Shown here piece by piece: positions 1-6,373 of a stretch of 15,267 nucleotides of DNA. The notes under the pieces were generated by a model. The model saw only the letters and a list, made by a program, of their open reading frames with translations, ran no database searches and was not told the DNA's origin. The DNA lies in the NCBI GenBank assembly GCA_016291915.1, contig JAEEZP010000065.1, positions 1-15,267 of the forward strand, read 5' to 3'. A program made the translations under genes and the position numbers. Each line of letters opens with the position of its first letter. The stretch's first letter is position 1. The stretch is from Prevotella sp. (lineage in GTDB: Bacteria > Bacteroidota > Bacteroidia > Bacteroidales > Bacteroidaceae).

Positions 1-117
1 TCCGTACGCGAACCTTATTATATGAAAGCGAAGCATGTCCTCGATGTGAGTCTGATGGACGACTATGAGAAGATAAAGATTACCGTGCAAGAGTTACGTA
101 AGCTACTGAACATATAA
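1..117 (+). CDS. aroK: Probable shikimate kinase, C-terminal end (partial)
   Basis: Only the last 38 codons are present; frame 1 is open from the first base to TAA at 115-117. The tail reads R-E-P-Y-Y then a K-A-K-H segment, an acidic D-V-S stretch and an ending L-R-K-L-L-N-I. Shikimate kinases end in this way: an R-x-P-x-Y lid-proximal motif, then an alanine-containing helix, a D-rich strand and a final helix. Shikimate kinase phosphorylates shikimate in the cytosolic chorismate pathway. The gene is followed by speA after 40 bases on the same strand, so the two may be cotranscribed. The identification rests on a short tail and on my recollection that this gene precedes speA in related genomes; another small P-loop kinase is possible. 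Confidence 0.6.
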   Translation, partial: SVREPYYMKAKHVLDVSLMDDYEKIKITVQELRKLLNI

Positions 118-157
118 TTATTCACGCAGGCGATGCCTGATCATACCTGAAAAGAAA

Positions 158-2050
158 ATGAAGAGATGGACTATTGAAGACTCAAAAGAGCTTTACAACA
201 TCAGTGGATGGGGTATTTCGTATTTTGATGTTAACGACAAGGGAAATGTCTATGTGACCCCTTGTAAGGATGATGCGCAGATTGATCTGCGTGAAGTGAT
301 GGATGAGCTCGCATTACGCGATGTGGAGTCTCCCGTCTTACTACGTTTCCCTGACATCCTTGACAACCGTATTGAGAAGACAGCCAGTTGTTTTAAGAAG
401 GCTGCCGATGAGTATGGATATAAAGGGGAGAACTTTGTCATCTATCCCATCAAGGTGAATCAGATGCAACCGGTGGTAGAGGAGATCATCAGCCATGGTA
501 AGAAGTTCAACCTCGGACTGGAGGCTGGTTCCAAACCGGAGTTGCATGCGGTGATTGCCGTACAGTGTATGAGCGACTCACTGATCATCTGCAACGGTTA
601 TAAGGATCAGAGTTATATCGAACTGGCTTTGCTGGCACAGAAGATGGGCAAACGTATCTTCATCGTTGTGGAGAAGCTCAACGAACTGGAGGTGATTGCC
701 AAGGCTGCAAAGAAACTGAACGTACGTCCTAACCTCGGTATCCGCATCAAGCTGGCTTCTTCCGGCAGTGGTAAGTGGGAAGAGAGCGGTGGCGACGCCA
801 GTAAGTTCGGACTGACCAGTTCTGAACTGTTGGAAGCTCTGGAGATCCTGGATAAGAAAAATATGAAAGACTGTCTGCGCCTGATCCATTTCCATATCGG
901 TTCGCAGATCACCAAGATCCGTCGTATCCAGACAGCACTGAGAGAAGCATCACAGTTCTATATCCAACTGCATAAGATGGGCTATAACGTCGATTTCGTT
1001 GACTGTGGCGGCGGACTGGGTGTTGACTATGACGGAACACGTTCTCCGAGTAGTGAGAGCTCTGTCAACTACTCTATCCAGGAGTATGTCAATGACTGTC
1101 TGTACACTTTCGTAGAGGCTGCCGACCGTAACAACATCCCTCATCCGAACATCATCACAGAGAGTGGACGCTCATTGTCAGCACACCATTCCGTACTGGT
1201 TATCGATGTGTTGGAGACAGCTACCCTGCCGGAGATGGACGAGAGTTTCGAGCCCTCAGAGGAAGCACACGTGTTGGTAAAAGATCTCTATGATATCTGG
1301 GATAATCTCAACCAACGGTCGATGTTGGAAGACTGGCATGACGCAGAGCAGATCAGGGAAGAAGCCCTTGACCTGTTCAGCCATGGCTTGGTCGACCTGC
1401 AGACACGTGCTGAGATCGAGAGGATGTATTGGAGCGTCTGTCGGGAAATCAACTCGTTGGCAAAATCCCTCAAACACACCCCGGAGGAGTTGAAGAACCT
1501 CGACAAGCTGTTGGCAGACAAATATTTCTGCAACTTCAGCCTGTTCCAGTCACTGCCCGACAGTTGGGCTATCGACCAACTGTTCCCGATCGTGCCCATT
1601 CAGCGTTTGGACGAAAGGCCGACCCGCAACGCCACCCTACAGGATATCACCTGCGACAGCGACGGCAAGATCGCGAACTTCGTCACCAACAGGCATGTAT
1701 CCCACGTGCTGCCCGTTCACTCACTGAAGAAAAACGAGAAGTATTATCTGGGTGTCTTCCTTGTCGGTGCTTACCAGGAGATCCTCGGTGATATGCATAA
1801 TCTTTTCGGTGATACCAATGCCGTACATATCTCTGTGAAAGACAATGGTTATCATATCGACCAGATCTTTGATGGTGAGACCGTTGCCGACGTGCTCGAC
1901 TATGTACAGTATAATCCCAAGAAACTGGTTCGACAGTTGGAGACATGGGTGACAAAGAGTGTCAAGGAGGGTAAGATCTCTATAGAAGAAGGAAAAGAGT
2001 TCCTGAGCAACTACCGCTCGGGCCTATATGGATATACCTATTTAGAGTAA
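158..2050 (+). CDS. speA: Biosynthetic arginine decarboxylase (PLP-dependent)
   Basis: Converts arginine to agmatine and CO2, the first step of the agmatine route to putrescine and spermidine. At 630 residues it is close to the usual 630-660 of the SpeA family. The order of landmarks is complete: the PLP-binding lysine K99 in Y-P-I-K-V-N-Q, F-H-I-G-S-Q at 245-250, the glycine-rich phosphate-binding loop G-G-G-L-G-V-D at 284-290, E-S-G-R-S at 335-339, and near the C-terminal side the catalytic cysteine C499 in D-I-T-C-D-S-D-G, followed by M-H-N-L-F-G-D at 546-552. The E. coli enzyme has the same two catalytic elements. The ATG at 158 follows an A-rich stretch with no strong Shine-Dalgarno, as is usual in Bacteroidetes. 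The argB start is only three bases after the stop, so the two are almost surely one transcript. No frameshift or missing key residue is seen. Confidence 0.97.
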   Translation: MKRWTIEDSKELYNISGWGISYFDVNDKGNVYVTPCKDDAQIDLREVMDELALRDVESPVLLRFPDILDNRIEKTASCFKKAADEYGYKGENFVIYPIKVNQMQPVVEEIISHGKKFNLGLEAGSKPELHAVIAVQCMSDSLIICNGYKDQSYIELALLAQKMGKRIFIVVEKLNELEVIAKAAKKLNVRPNLGIRIKLASSGSGKWEESGGDASKFGLTSSELLEALEILDKKNMKDCLRLIHFHIGSQITKIRRIQTALREASQFYIQLHKMGYNVDFVDCGGGLGVDYDGTRSPSSESSVNYSIQEYVNDCLYTFVEAADRNNIPHPNIITESGRSLSAHHSVLVIDVLETATLPEMDESFEPSEEAHVLVKDLYDIWDNLNQRSMLEDWHDAEQIREEALDLFSHGLVDLQTRAEIERMYWSVCREINSLAKSLKHTPEELKNLDKLLADKYFCNFSLFQSLPDSWAIDQLFPIVPIQRLDERPTRNATLQDITCDSDGKIANFVTNRHVSHVLPVHSLKKNEKYYLGVFLVGAYQEILGDMHNLFGDTNAVHISVKDNGYHIDQIFDGETVADVLDYVQYNPKKLVRQLETWVTKSVKEGKISIEEGKEFLSNYRSGLYGYTYLE

Positions 2051-2053
2051 ACA

Positions 2054-2860
2054 ATGAGAGAGAAGGTTACTGTCGTCAAGGTGGGAGGTGCTATCGTAGA
2101 AAACGAAGCACAGTTGTCCCAGCTATTGAAAGATTTCTCCGCCATACCAGGAAAGAAAATCCTGGTTCATGGCGGTGGACGACGGGCCACACAGGTCGCT
2201 TCATCACTGGGCATCGAGAGTAAGATGATCAACGGCAGACGAATCACCGACAGTGACATGCTGCAGGTGGTCACCATGGTGTACGGCGGTCTGGTTAACA
2301 AGAATGTCGTCGCCCGTCTGCAGGCTATTGGTGTCAATGCCTTAGGACTCACCGGAGCTGACATGAATGTGATACGTGCCCATCGACGCCCTGTTGTCAA
2401 ACTCTCCGAGGAGCAGTCCATCGACTATGGTTTCGTGGGGGATGTGGATGAGGTGAACGGTGCTCTCCTCACGATGCTGCTCGAGAAAGATATCATCCCT
2501 GTCATGGCCCCGCTGACGCACGACGGACAAGGAAATATCCTCAATACCAATGCGGACACGATAGCTTCGGAAACAGCCAAAGCCTTAGCCGCATTCTACG
2601 ACGTGACACTCATCTATTCCTTTGAAAAGAAAGGTGTACTCGCCAATCCTACGGATGATGACAGTGTGATTCCCACCATCACCCCCGACTCCTTCCGCCA
2701 ATTGGTGGCCGAGGGGACCATCGCCGGAGGAATGATCCCAAAACTGGAGAATGCCTTCCATGCCATCGACTGTGGTGTCTCACGGGTGATCATCACCTTG
2801 GCAACAGCCATCGACGGTCGTCATGGAACCATCATCCAGAAAGAAAATACAGTGTGTTAA
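2054..2860 (+). CDS. argB: N-acetylglutamate kinase (may act on N-succinylglutamate)
   Basis: Amino-acid kinase family enzyme that phosphorylates N-acylglutamate in the second step of arginine synthesis. The 268 residues show V-V-K-V-G-G at 7-12 (K9 phosphate contact), V-H-G-G-G at 38-42, R-I-T at 63-65, G-A-D at 101-103, the N-A-D substrate motif at 166-168 and the G-G-M-I-P-K segment at 225-230. Length is typical. It begins three bases after speA, so an arginine-making and an arginine-consuming enzyme share a message while the other arg genes are not nearby. Bacteroides fragilis is known to run this pathway through N-succinyl intermediates, since its transcarbamylase uses N-succinylornithine. 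The acyl group used here cannot be read from the sequence, so 'acetyl' in the name is by family. No hairpin terminator follows; a poly-A rich stretch leads into the next promoter. Confidence 0.95.
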   Translation: MREKVTVVKVGGAIVENEAQLSQLLKDFSAIPGKKILVHGGGRRATQVASSLGIESKMINGRRITDSDMLQVVTMVYGGLVNKNVVARLQAIGVNALGLTGADMNVIRAHRRPVVKLSEEQSIDYGFVGDVDEVNGALLTMLLEKDIIPVMAPLTHDGQGNILNTNADTIASETAKALAAFYDVTLIYSFEKKGVLANPTDDDSVIPTITPDSFRQLVAEGTIAGGMIPKLENAFHAIDCGVSRVIITLATAIDGRHGTIIQKENTVC

Positions 2861-2885
2861 AAAAAGAAAAAACAAAGAGAATCTG

Positions 2886-2893
2886 TAACTTTG
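2886..2893 (+). promoter_or_regulatory. Probable -7 box of the sigma-factor gene promoter
   Basis: TAACTTTG matches the Bacteroidetes -7 consensus TAnnTTTG in full. It sits 33 bases before the ATG at 2927, which would give a 5' leader of about 25-30 bases. The expected -33 TTTG about 20 bases upstream is absent; that area is A-rich. The box lies just after argB in a 66-base gap without a terminator, so the sigma gene may receive both read-through from argB and its own transcription. Confidence 0.5.
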
Positions 2894-2926
2894 TTTCCGC
2901 CCAATCGTCATTTATTTAGAGTGCAG

Positions 2927-3451
2927 ATGAAAGCAATCAGTTTCAAGAACGACATATTACCGTTGAAAAACGTTCTCTATCGGTTGGCTCTCCGTATCAC
3001 TACAAACCACGAAGAAGCTGAGGATGTCGTTCAGGATACGATGATTAAGATCTGGAACAAACGCGATGATTGGGAACAAATAGAGAATCTTGAAGCATTC
3101 TGCCTGACCATCTGTCGGCATCTGGCGCTCGACAAAGTAAGAAAGGCGAGTCATCTGGCTGACAACCTCAACATCGACGGACTGAAAAGTCAAGAACAAA
3201 CAGGAGCAGCGGTTCTTAACCCTTACGAACAGATTATTCTCAACGACAGGGTAGAGATGGTAAAGACACTCCTGAACAGTCTGCCGGAAAAACAACGGAG
3301 TTGCATGCAGCTACGTGACTTTGAAGGAAAAAGCTACAAAGAGATAGCTATGATCCTCGGTATCAGCGAAGAACAAGTGAAGGTGAATATCTTCCGGGCT
3401 CGCCAAACTATTAAACAGAAATTTCAAGAATCAGAGAAATATGGATTATAA
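2927..3451 (+). CDS. ECF-type RNA polymerase sigma-70 factor
   Basis: A small two-domain sigma factor that directs RNA polymerase to specific promoters. Counted from the ATG at 2927 (174 residues), region 2 covers roughly residues 10-78, with the E-E-A-E-D-V-V-Q-D-T helix and the I-W-N-K promoter-melting end, and region 4 roughly 105-168, with L-P-E-K-Q-R and a helix-turn-helix in S-Y-K-E-I-A-x-x-L-G-I-S. There is no region 1 or 3, as expected for ECF factors. The frame is open upstream to a TTG at 2891, but that codon overlaps a consensus -7 box, so it should not be in the message; ATG 2927 is preferred. The gene overlaps the next one by 11 bases. Which genes it controls cannot be told from this window; autoregulation is common in the family. 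Confidence 0.92.
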   Translation: MKAISFKNDILPLKNVLYRLALRITTNHEEAEDVVQDTMIKIWNKRDDWEQIENLEAFCLTICRHLALDKVRKASHLADNLNIDGLKSQEQTGAAVLNPYEQIILNDRVEMVKTLLNSLPEKQRSCMQLRDFEGKSYKEIAMILGISEEQVKVNIFRARQTIKQKFQESEKYGL

Positions 3452-3914
3452 GTACATCGAACAACTGCTTGAGCGTTACTGGCAAGGCATGACCACGCTG
3501 GAGGAAGAGCGTATTCTGCGGGCTTTCTTCAGTCAGGATGATATTCCTGTTTCTCTGCTTCCCTATCGCAGTCTCTTCACCTATGAACAATACGACAAGA
3601 CGATGAACGTATTAGGGGATGACTTCGATGAGAAGATCTTGGAGATGATCGACGAAAAAGAACCGGTAAAGGCAAAGACCATTCGTCTCACCAACCGCCT
3701 GATGCCGCTCTTCCGGGCTGCCGCTATTGTAGCTATCATCCTTACCTTGGGTAATGCTGCTCAGAAAGCCTTCGATCCGAAAGAGCCTGATGCTACTAAC
3801 CTTGCAGGGTATCAGCAGGTGAATGAGGGTCCGTCGGTTGCCTTAGGTGACACCATTAAGGTGGACAGTCTGCAGAAGACCGGATCACCAATGGTCAACA
3901 CCATCATCAAGTAG
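3441..3914 (+). CDS. One-pass membrane protein, likely anti-sigma-like partner of the upstream sigma factor
   Basis: A 157-residue protein of no named family that I can assign with certainty. The N-terminal part (about 1-70) is charged and helical, starting with Y-I-E-Q-L-L-E-R-Y-W and an E-E-E-R-I-L-R-A-F-F helix, like the cytoplasmic sigma-binding ends of small Bacteroidetes anti-sigma proteins. One hydrophobic segment lies at about 88-107 (L-F-R-A-A-A-I-V-A-I-I-L). A short polar tail of about 50 residues follows and should be periplasmic. There is no zinc-binding H-x3-C-x2-C anti-sigma motif and no FecR domain. The start lies inside the last codons of the sigma gene (11-base overlap), which points to translational coupling and joint function. 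The anti-sigma role is inferred from neighbourhood, topology and the helical N-terminus, not from a proven domain. Confidence 0.75.
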   Translation: MDYKYIEQLLERYWQGMTTLEEERILRAFFSQDDIPVSLLPYRSLFTYEQYDKTMNVLGDDFDEKILEMIDEKEPVKAKTIRLTNRLMPLFRAAAIVAIILTLGNAAQKAFDPKEPDATNLAGYQQVNEGPSVALGDTIKVDSLQKTGSPMVNTIIK

Positions 3915-3967
3915 ATATATTTCTATGCTTTCTCTATAAAACAATCATGTTTAATAAAACACAAAAG

Positions 3968-3983
3968 GAAACTGTGAAGTTTC
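3968..3983. other. Small hairpin in the 3' region of the sigma operon
   Basis: GAAACT and AGTTTC form a perfect 6-base-pair stem with a GTGA loop, 53 bases after the stop of the membrane-protein gene and 37 bases before the strong terminator. It is AT-rich and has no immediate T-tract. It may be chance or an extra 3'-end structure. Confidence 0.3.
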
Positions 3984-4020
3984 AATTCTCTCAAAATTTT
4001 TTCATAACATACTAACGGAA

Positions 4021-4054
4021 AAGGGGTGCAAAAGGGCACCCCTTCCATTTTTTT
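4021..4054. terminator. Bidirectional rho-independent terminator between convergent operons
   Basis: AAGGGGTGC (4021-4029) pairs perfectly with GCACCCCTT (4036-4044) around a six-base loop. On the plus strand a run of seven T follows at 4048-4054, which fits termination of the sigma operon. On the minus strand the hairpin begins 12 bases past the CPBP protease stop and is followed by four T, so it probably ends that operon too. Confidence 0.85.
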
Positions 4055-4055
4055 A

Positions 4056-4832
4056 TTACTTTCTCCCCTTTCTCATCCAAATATTCAACTGGAAGATCGA
4101 GGGCAGGAGTATCAACAGTGAGAAGATCACGCTCATGACAACCGCCTGCTCATCACCACCAAAGTAATCCTTGAGGGTGAGGTCTTCAGAGCCGGGATAT
4201 ATCCGTTCGAGAACATATGCCACCGTGTTATTCACCAGATGAAAGAGAATACCCGGCAGGATACTGCCAGTACGGTAGAACATCCAACCCAAAAGCAAAC
4301 CGATCAGGAAAGCATGGGGCATCTGGGCAGGGTTCAGATGACCGACAGCAAAGAACAAGGCAGAGAGGGTGATAGCCACCCACGGTTGCTTGAAACTATT
4401 GAGCAAAGCACGCAGGATAGCGCCACGGAAGACGATTTCCTCTGCCACAGGGGCAGCAATGGCAATAGCAAGGTAACCGCCGGGGTGATTGATCATATCA
4501 CTAAGGTCATCAGCAACTAGATTAGGTAACTCTGGGAGTAACTCCTGAAACCATACCGAAGGAATGATAGCACCCAAAGCAGCTAATACCGTCCAGAAGG
4601 CCACGCCCCAGGGATGTGTCTTCGCATAATTCAGTGATACAGGTGTCCATCGGGTCCCAAGGAAGAGGATGATAATCACCAGATTAGCCACTATCGTGCT
4701 GATGATCATCAACGGTGTTGCAGCATCTGCCGGGATACCTCCCTTTATCAGGGAATACACTCCTTGTATCACAGCCCCCACGATAAACTGTATCGCCAAG
4801 AACTCTATCAGATAAAGAATTGCTTTTTTCAT
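4056..4832 (-). CDS. CPBP (Abi/Rce1-like) intramembrane glutamic protease family protein
   Basis: A polytopic membrane protein of 258 residues with about seven to eight hydrophobic segments. The CPBP family signature is intact: E-E-I-V-F-R at 131-136 (glutamate pair and arginine), F-A-V-G-H at 161-165 (second motif histidine) and H-L-V-N-N at 198-202 (third motif). These residues form the in-membrane active site in Rce1-type CAAX proteases. Bacterial members have varied or unknown roles, including peptide or bacteriocin processing and immunity; nothing near here suggests a bacteriocin. Its ATG overlaps the ribF stop in the form ATGA, so it is translationally coupled to ribF and is the last gene of the four-gene unit. 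The substrate is unknown. The protein ends in a basic tail R-K-G-R-K. Confidence 0.9.
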   Translation of the reverse strand: MKKAILYLIEFLAIQFIVGAVIQGVYSLIKGGIPADAATPLMIISTIVANLVIIILFLGTRWTPVSLNYAKTHPWGVAFWTVLAALGAIIPSVWFQELLPELPNLVADDLSDMINHPGGYLAIAIAAPVAEEIVFRGAILRALLNSFKQPWVAITLSALFFAVGHLNPAQMPHAFLIGLLLGWMFYRTGSILPGILFHLVNNTVAYVLERIYPGSEDLTLKDYFGGDEQAVVMSVIFSLLILLPSIFQLNIWMRKGRK

Positions 4833-5770
4833 TGCTCCTGTTCAAATTGTTCTATAATCTGTTCCTCATCTTTCTCCAGTTGTTCCCGAAGGGCCTCCGG
4901 AGAAGCAAAACGCTGTTCGTCTCTCAACCTCTTCTTCACCACAATCGTCAGTTGTTTTCCGTAAAGATCTTCTGAGAAGTGAAAGAGATGCACCTCGATG
5001 GTCTGATGATCCCCTCCAAAGGTGGGGCGCATACCGATATTCATCATGCCGGGATAAGCCATCGGATTATCCTCCACATGCACCTTCACAGCATAGACAC
5101 CATCAGCAGGGATGAGCTTGTCGGTATTATCCAACAGGATATTAGCTGTCGGGAAACCGATCTTCCTACCTTGTTGTTCACCGGCAACCACATGTCCAGT
5201 CAACGAATAAGGATGCCCAAGACACGTCACGGCTTTTTCTATCTCTCCCTCCTGGATGAAACGGCGCACTACCGATGAACTGATATTGATATCATTCCAG
5301 GGATAAACCACCGACTGTACCACCTCAATACCCAATTCCTTTCCATAACGCACATAATCCTCATAACCTTCTGTACGCGAATTACCAAAACGATGATCAT
5401 ATCCCACATACAAGAGTCGAACATTCAACTGCTCACGGAGGATAGTCTTCATGAAATCGTACGCCGACAAAGCGGCCATCTGTTCGGAGAAAGGTAATAC
5501 CACACAGTTGTCAACACCCGTCTCGGAGAGCAACTGTAACTTCTCCTCGAAGGTGGTCAGCAACTTCGGTTGGAAGTCTTTCTTCAGCACCTGACGAGGA
5601 TGCCTGTTGAAAGTGATAAGCACCGAGGCCCACCCGCGTTCCTTCGCTATCCGCACCAGTTGATCAATCAAAAACTGATGTCCGCGATGCACACCATCAA
5701 AGAACCCTATCGTAGCAACACAAGGGGTGGTAAGATGCACTTCCTGAGTTAAGTATATGGTCTTCATCAT
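4829..5770 (-). CDS. ribF: Bifunctional riboflavin kinase / FMN adenylyltransferase
   Basis: Makes FMN from riboflavin and ATP, then FAD from FMN and ATP, in the cytosol. The 313 residues are full length for bacterial RibF. The N-terminal nucleotidyltransferase half carries G-F-F-D-G-V-H-R-G-H-Q at 22-32 (the adenylyl-transfer H-x-G-H motif) and I-S-S-S-V-V-R-R at 163-170 (the family's I-S-S-T-x-I-R motif). The C-terminal riboflavin kinase half carries G-R-K-I-G-F-P-T-A-N at 201-210, which includes the P-T-A-N metal and ATP site, then N-I-G at 244-246 and I-E-V-H-L-F at 258-263 with the catalytic glutamate. Two ATG codons are adjacent at the start; either could be used. It begins 12 bases after the HAD gene and overlaps the protease gene by four bases. 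No FMN riboswitch precedes it, since it lies within an operon. Confidence 0.97.
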   Translation of the reverse strand: MMKTIYLTQEVHLTTPCVATIGFFDGVHRGHQFLIDQLVRIAKERGWASVLITFNRHPRQVLKKDFQPKLLTTFEEKLQLLSETGVDNCVVLPFSEQMAALSAYDFMKTILREQLNVRLLYVGYDHRFGNSRTEGYEDYVRYGKELGIEVVQSVVYPWNDINISSSVVRRFIQEGEIEKAVTCLGHPYSLTGHVVAGEQQGRKIGFPTANILLDNTDKLIPADGVYAVKVHVEDNPMAYPGMMNIGMRPTFGGDHQTIEVHLFHFSEDLYGKQLTIVVKKRLRDEQRFASPEALREQLEKDEEQIIEQFEQEQ

Positions 5771-5782
5771 TCAATCATTTCG

Positions 5783-6373
5783 TTAAAGAGGCAGTGAGAG
5801 CCAGTCATCCCCCTCCTTCACATGGTGTGTATGAATACCTAAAGCAGCAGCTCCAGCACAGTTATTCGCTGAGTCATCTAAATAAAGTGTCTCTTCCGCA
5901 TGGATACCTGTCTTCCGTAATACCTCCTGGAAGATTTCTGCATCGGGTTTTACCATATGCATCTCGTAAGAGAGGAACATCTTTTCAAAACATCCCTCCA
6001 GACGATGCACATAAGGTTCCCAATGGATCACATTGGTGTTACTCAACAGGAATAAGCGGTATCGGGATTGCAAAGAACGGAGCTTCTCAACACGATATTC
6101 TGGAATACCCGTCAGTAGTTCTCCCCAAGCCCAACAGATCTCCTCGTCGGTGGCCACACAACCGGGACATTGGCGACGTACCTCATCACAAAACTCCGGT
6201 ACGGTGATCCTGCCGATCTCCAGGTCATGGAAGAGATCCTCCTGGCGACACTCATCCACATATGAAGAGATATTATGCGCTCCTATCTTGTCAAAAGCCT
6301 CTACACAACGGACTTTATCCAGATTGATCAAGACACCGCCCCAGTCAAACACAATATTTTTTATGCCCTGCAT
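5783..6373 (-). CDS. HAD-superfamily hydrolase, probable phosphatase (YihX-like subgroup)
   Basis: A 196-residue haloacid-dehalogenase fold protein with a small helical cap inserted after motif I. Motif I is V-F-D-W-G-G-V-L with nucleophile D10; the usual second aspartate at D+2 is glycine (G12), as in the YihX-type D-x-G-x-V subgroup (E. coli YihX also has D-L-G). Motif II is L-L-S-N-T-N at 109-114, motif III is K142 in V-K-P-D, and motif IV is L-D-D-S at 165-168 with D166 and D167. Members dephosphorylate small metabolites such as sugar phosphates. The gene overlaps the end of the ATPase gene by 13 bases and lies 12 bases before ribF. The latter placement raises the option of a flavin-pathway phosphatase, which the sequence alone cannot settle. 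Substrate unknown. Confidence 0.88.
   Translation of the reverse strand: MQGIKNIVFDWGGVLINLDKVRCVEAFDKIGAHNISSYVDECRQEDLFHDLEIGRITVPEFCDEVRRQCPGCVATDEEICWAWGELLTGIPEYRVEKLRSLQSRYRLFLLSNTNVIHWEPYVHRLEGCFEKMFLSYEMHMVKPDAEIFQEVLRKTGIHAEETLYLDDSANNCAGAAALGIHTHHVKEGDDWLSLPL

Noticed and set aside
1429..1791. 120-codon plus-strand frame inside speA, and other frames overlapping real genes
   Set aside because: They lie within strongly conserved coding sequence in another frame, have no recognisable domains and no own signals.
2861..2885. Terminator after argB
   Set aside because: The stretch is A-rich but has no stem; it more likely precedes a promoter than ends a transcript.
4056..4832. CPBP protein as bacteriocin immunity or abortive infection gene
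   Set aside because: No bacteriocin precursor, exporter or phage-related neighbour exists; it is coupled to ribF in a housekeeping operon.
5771..5782. FMN riboswitch before ribF
   Set aside because: Only 12 bases separate ribF from the HAD stop, far too few for the aptamer, and ribF is internal to an operon.
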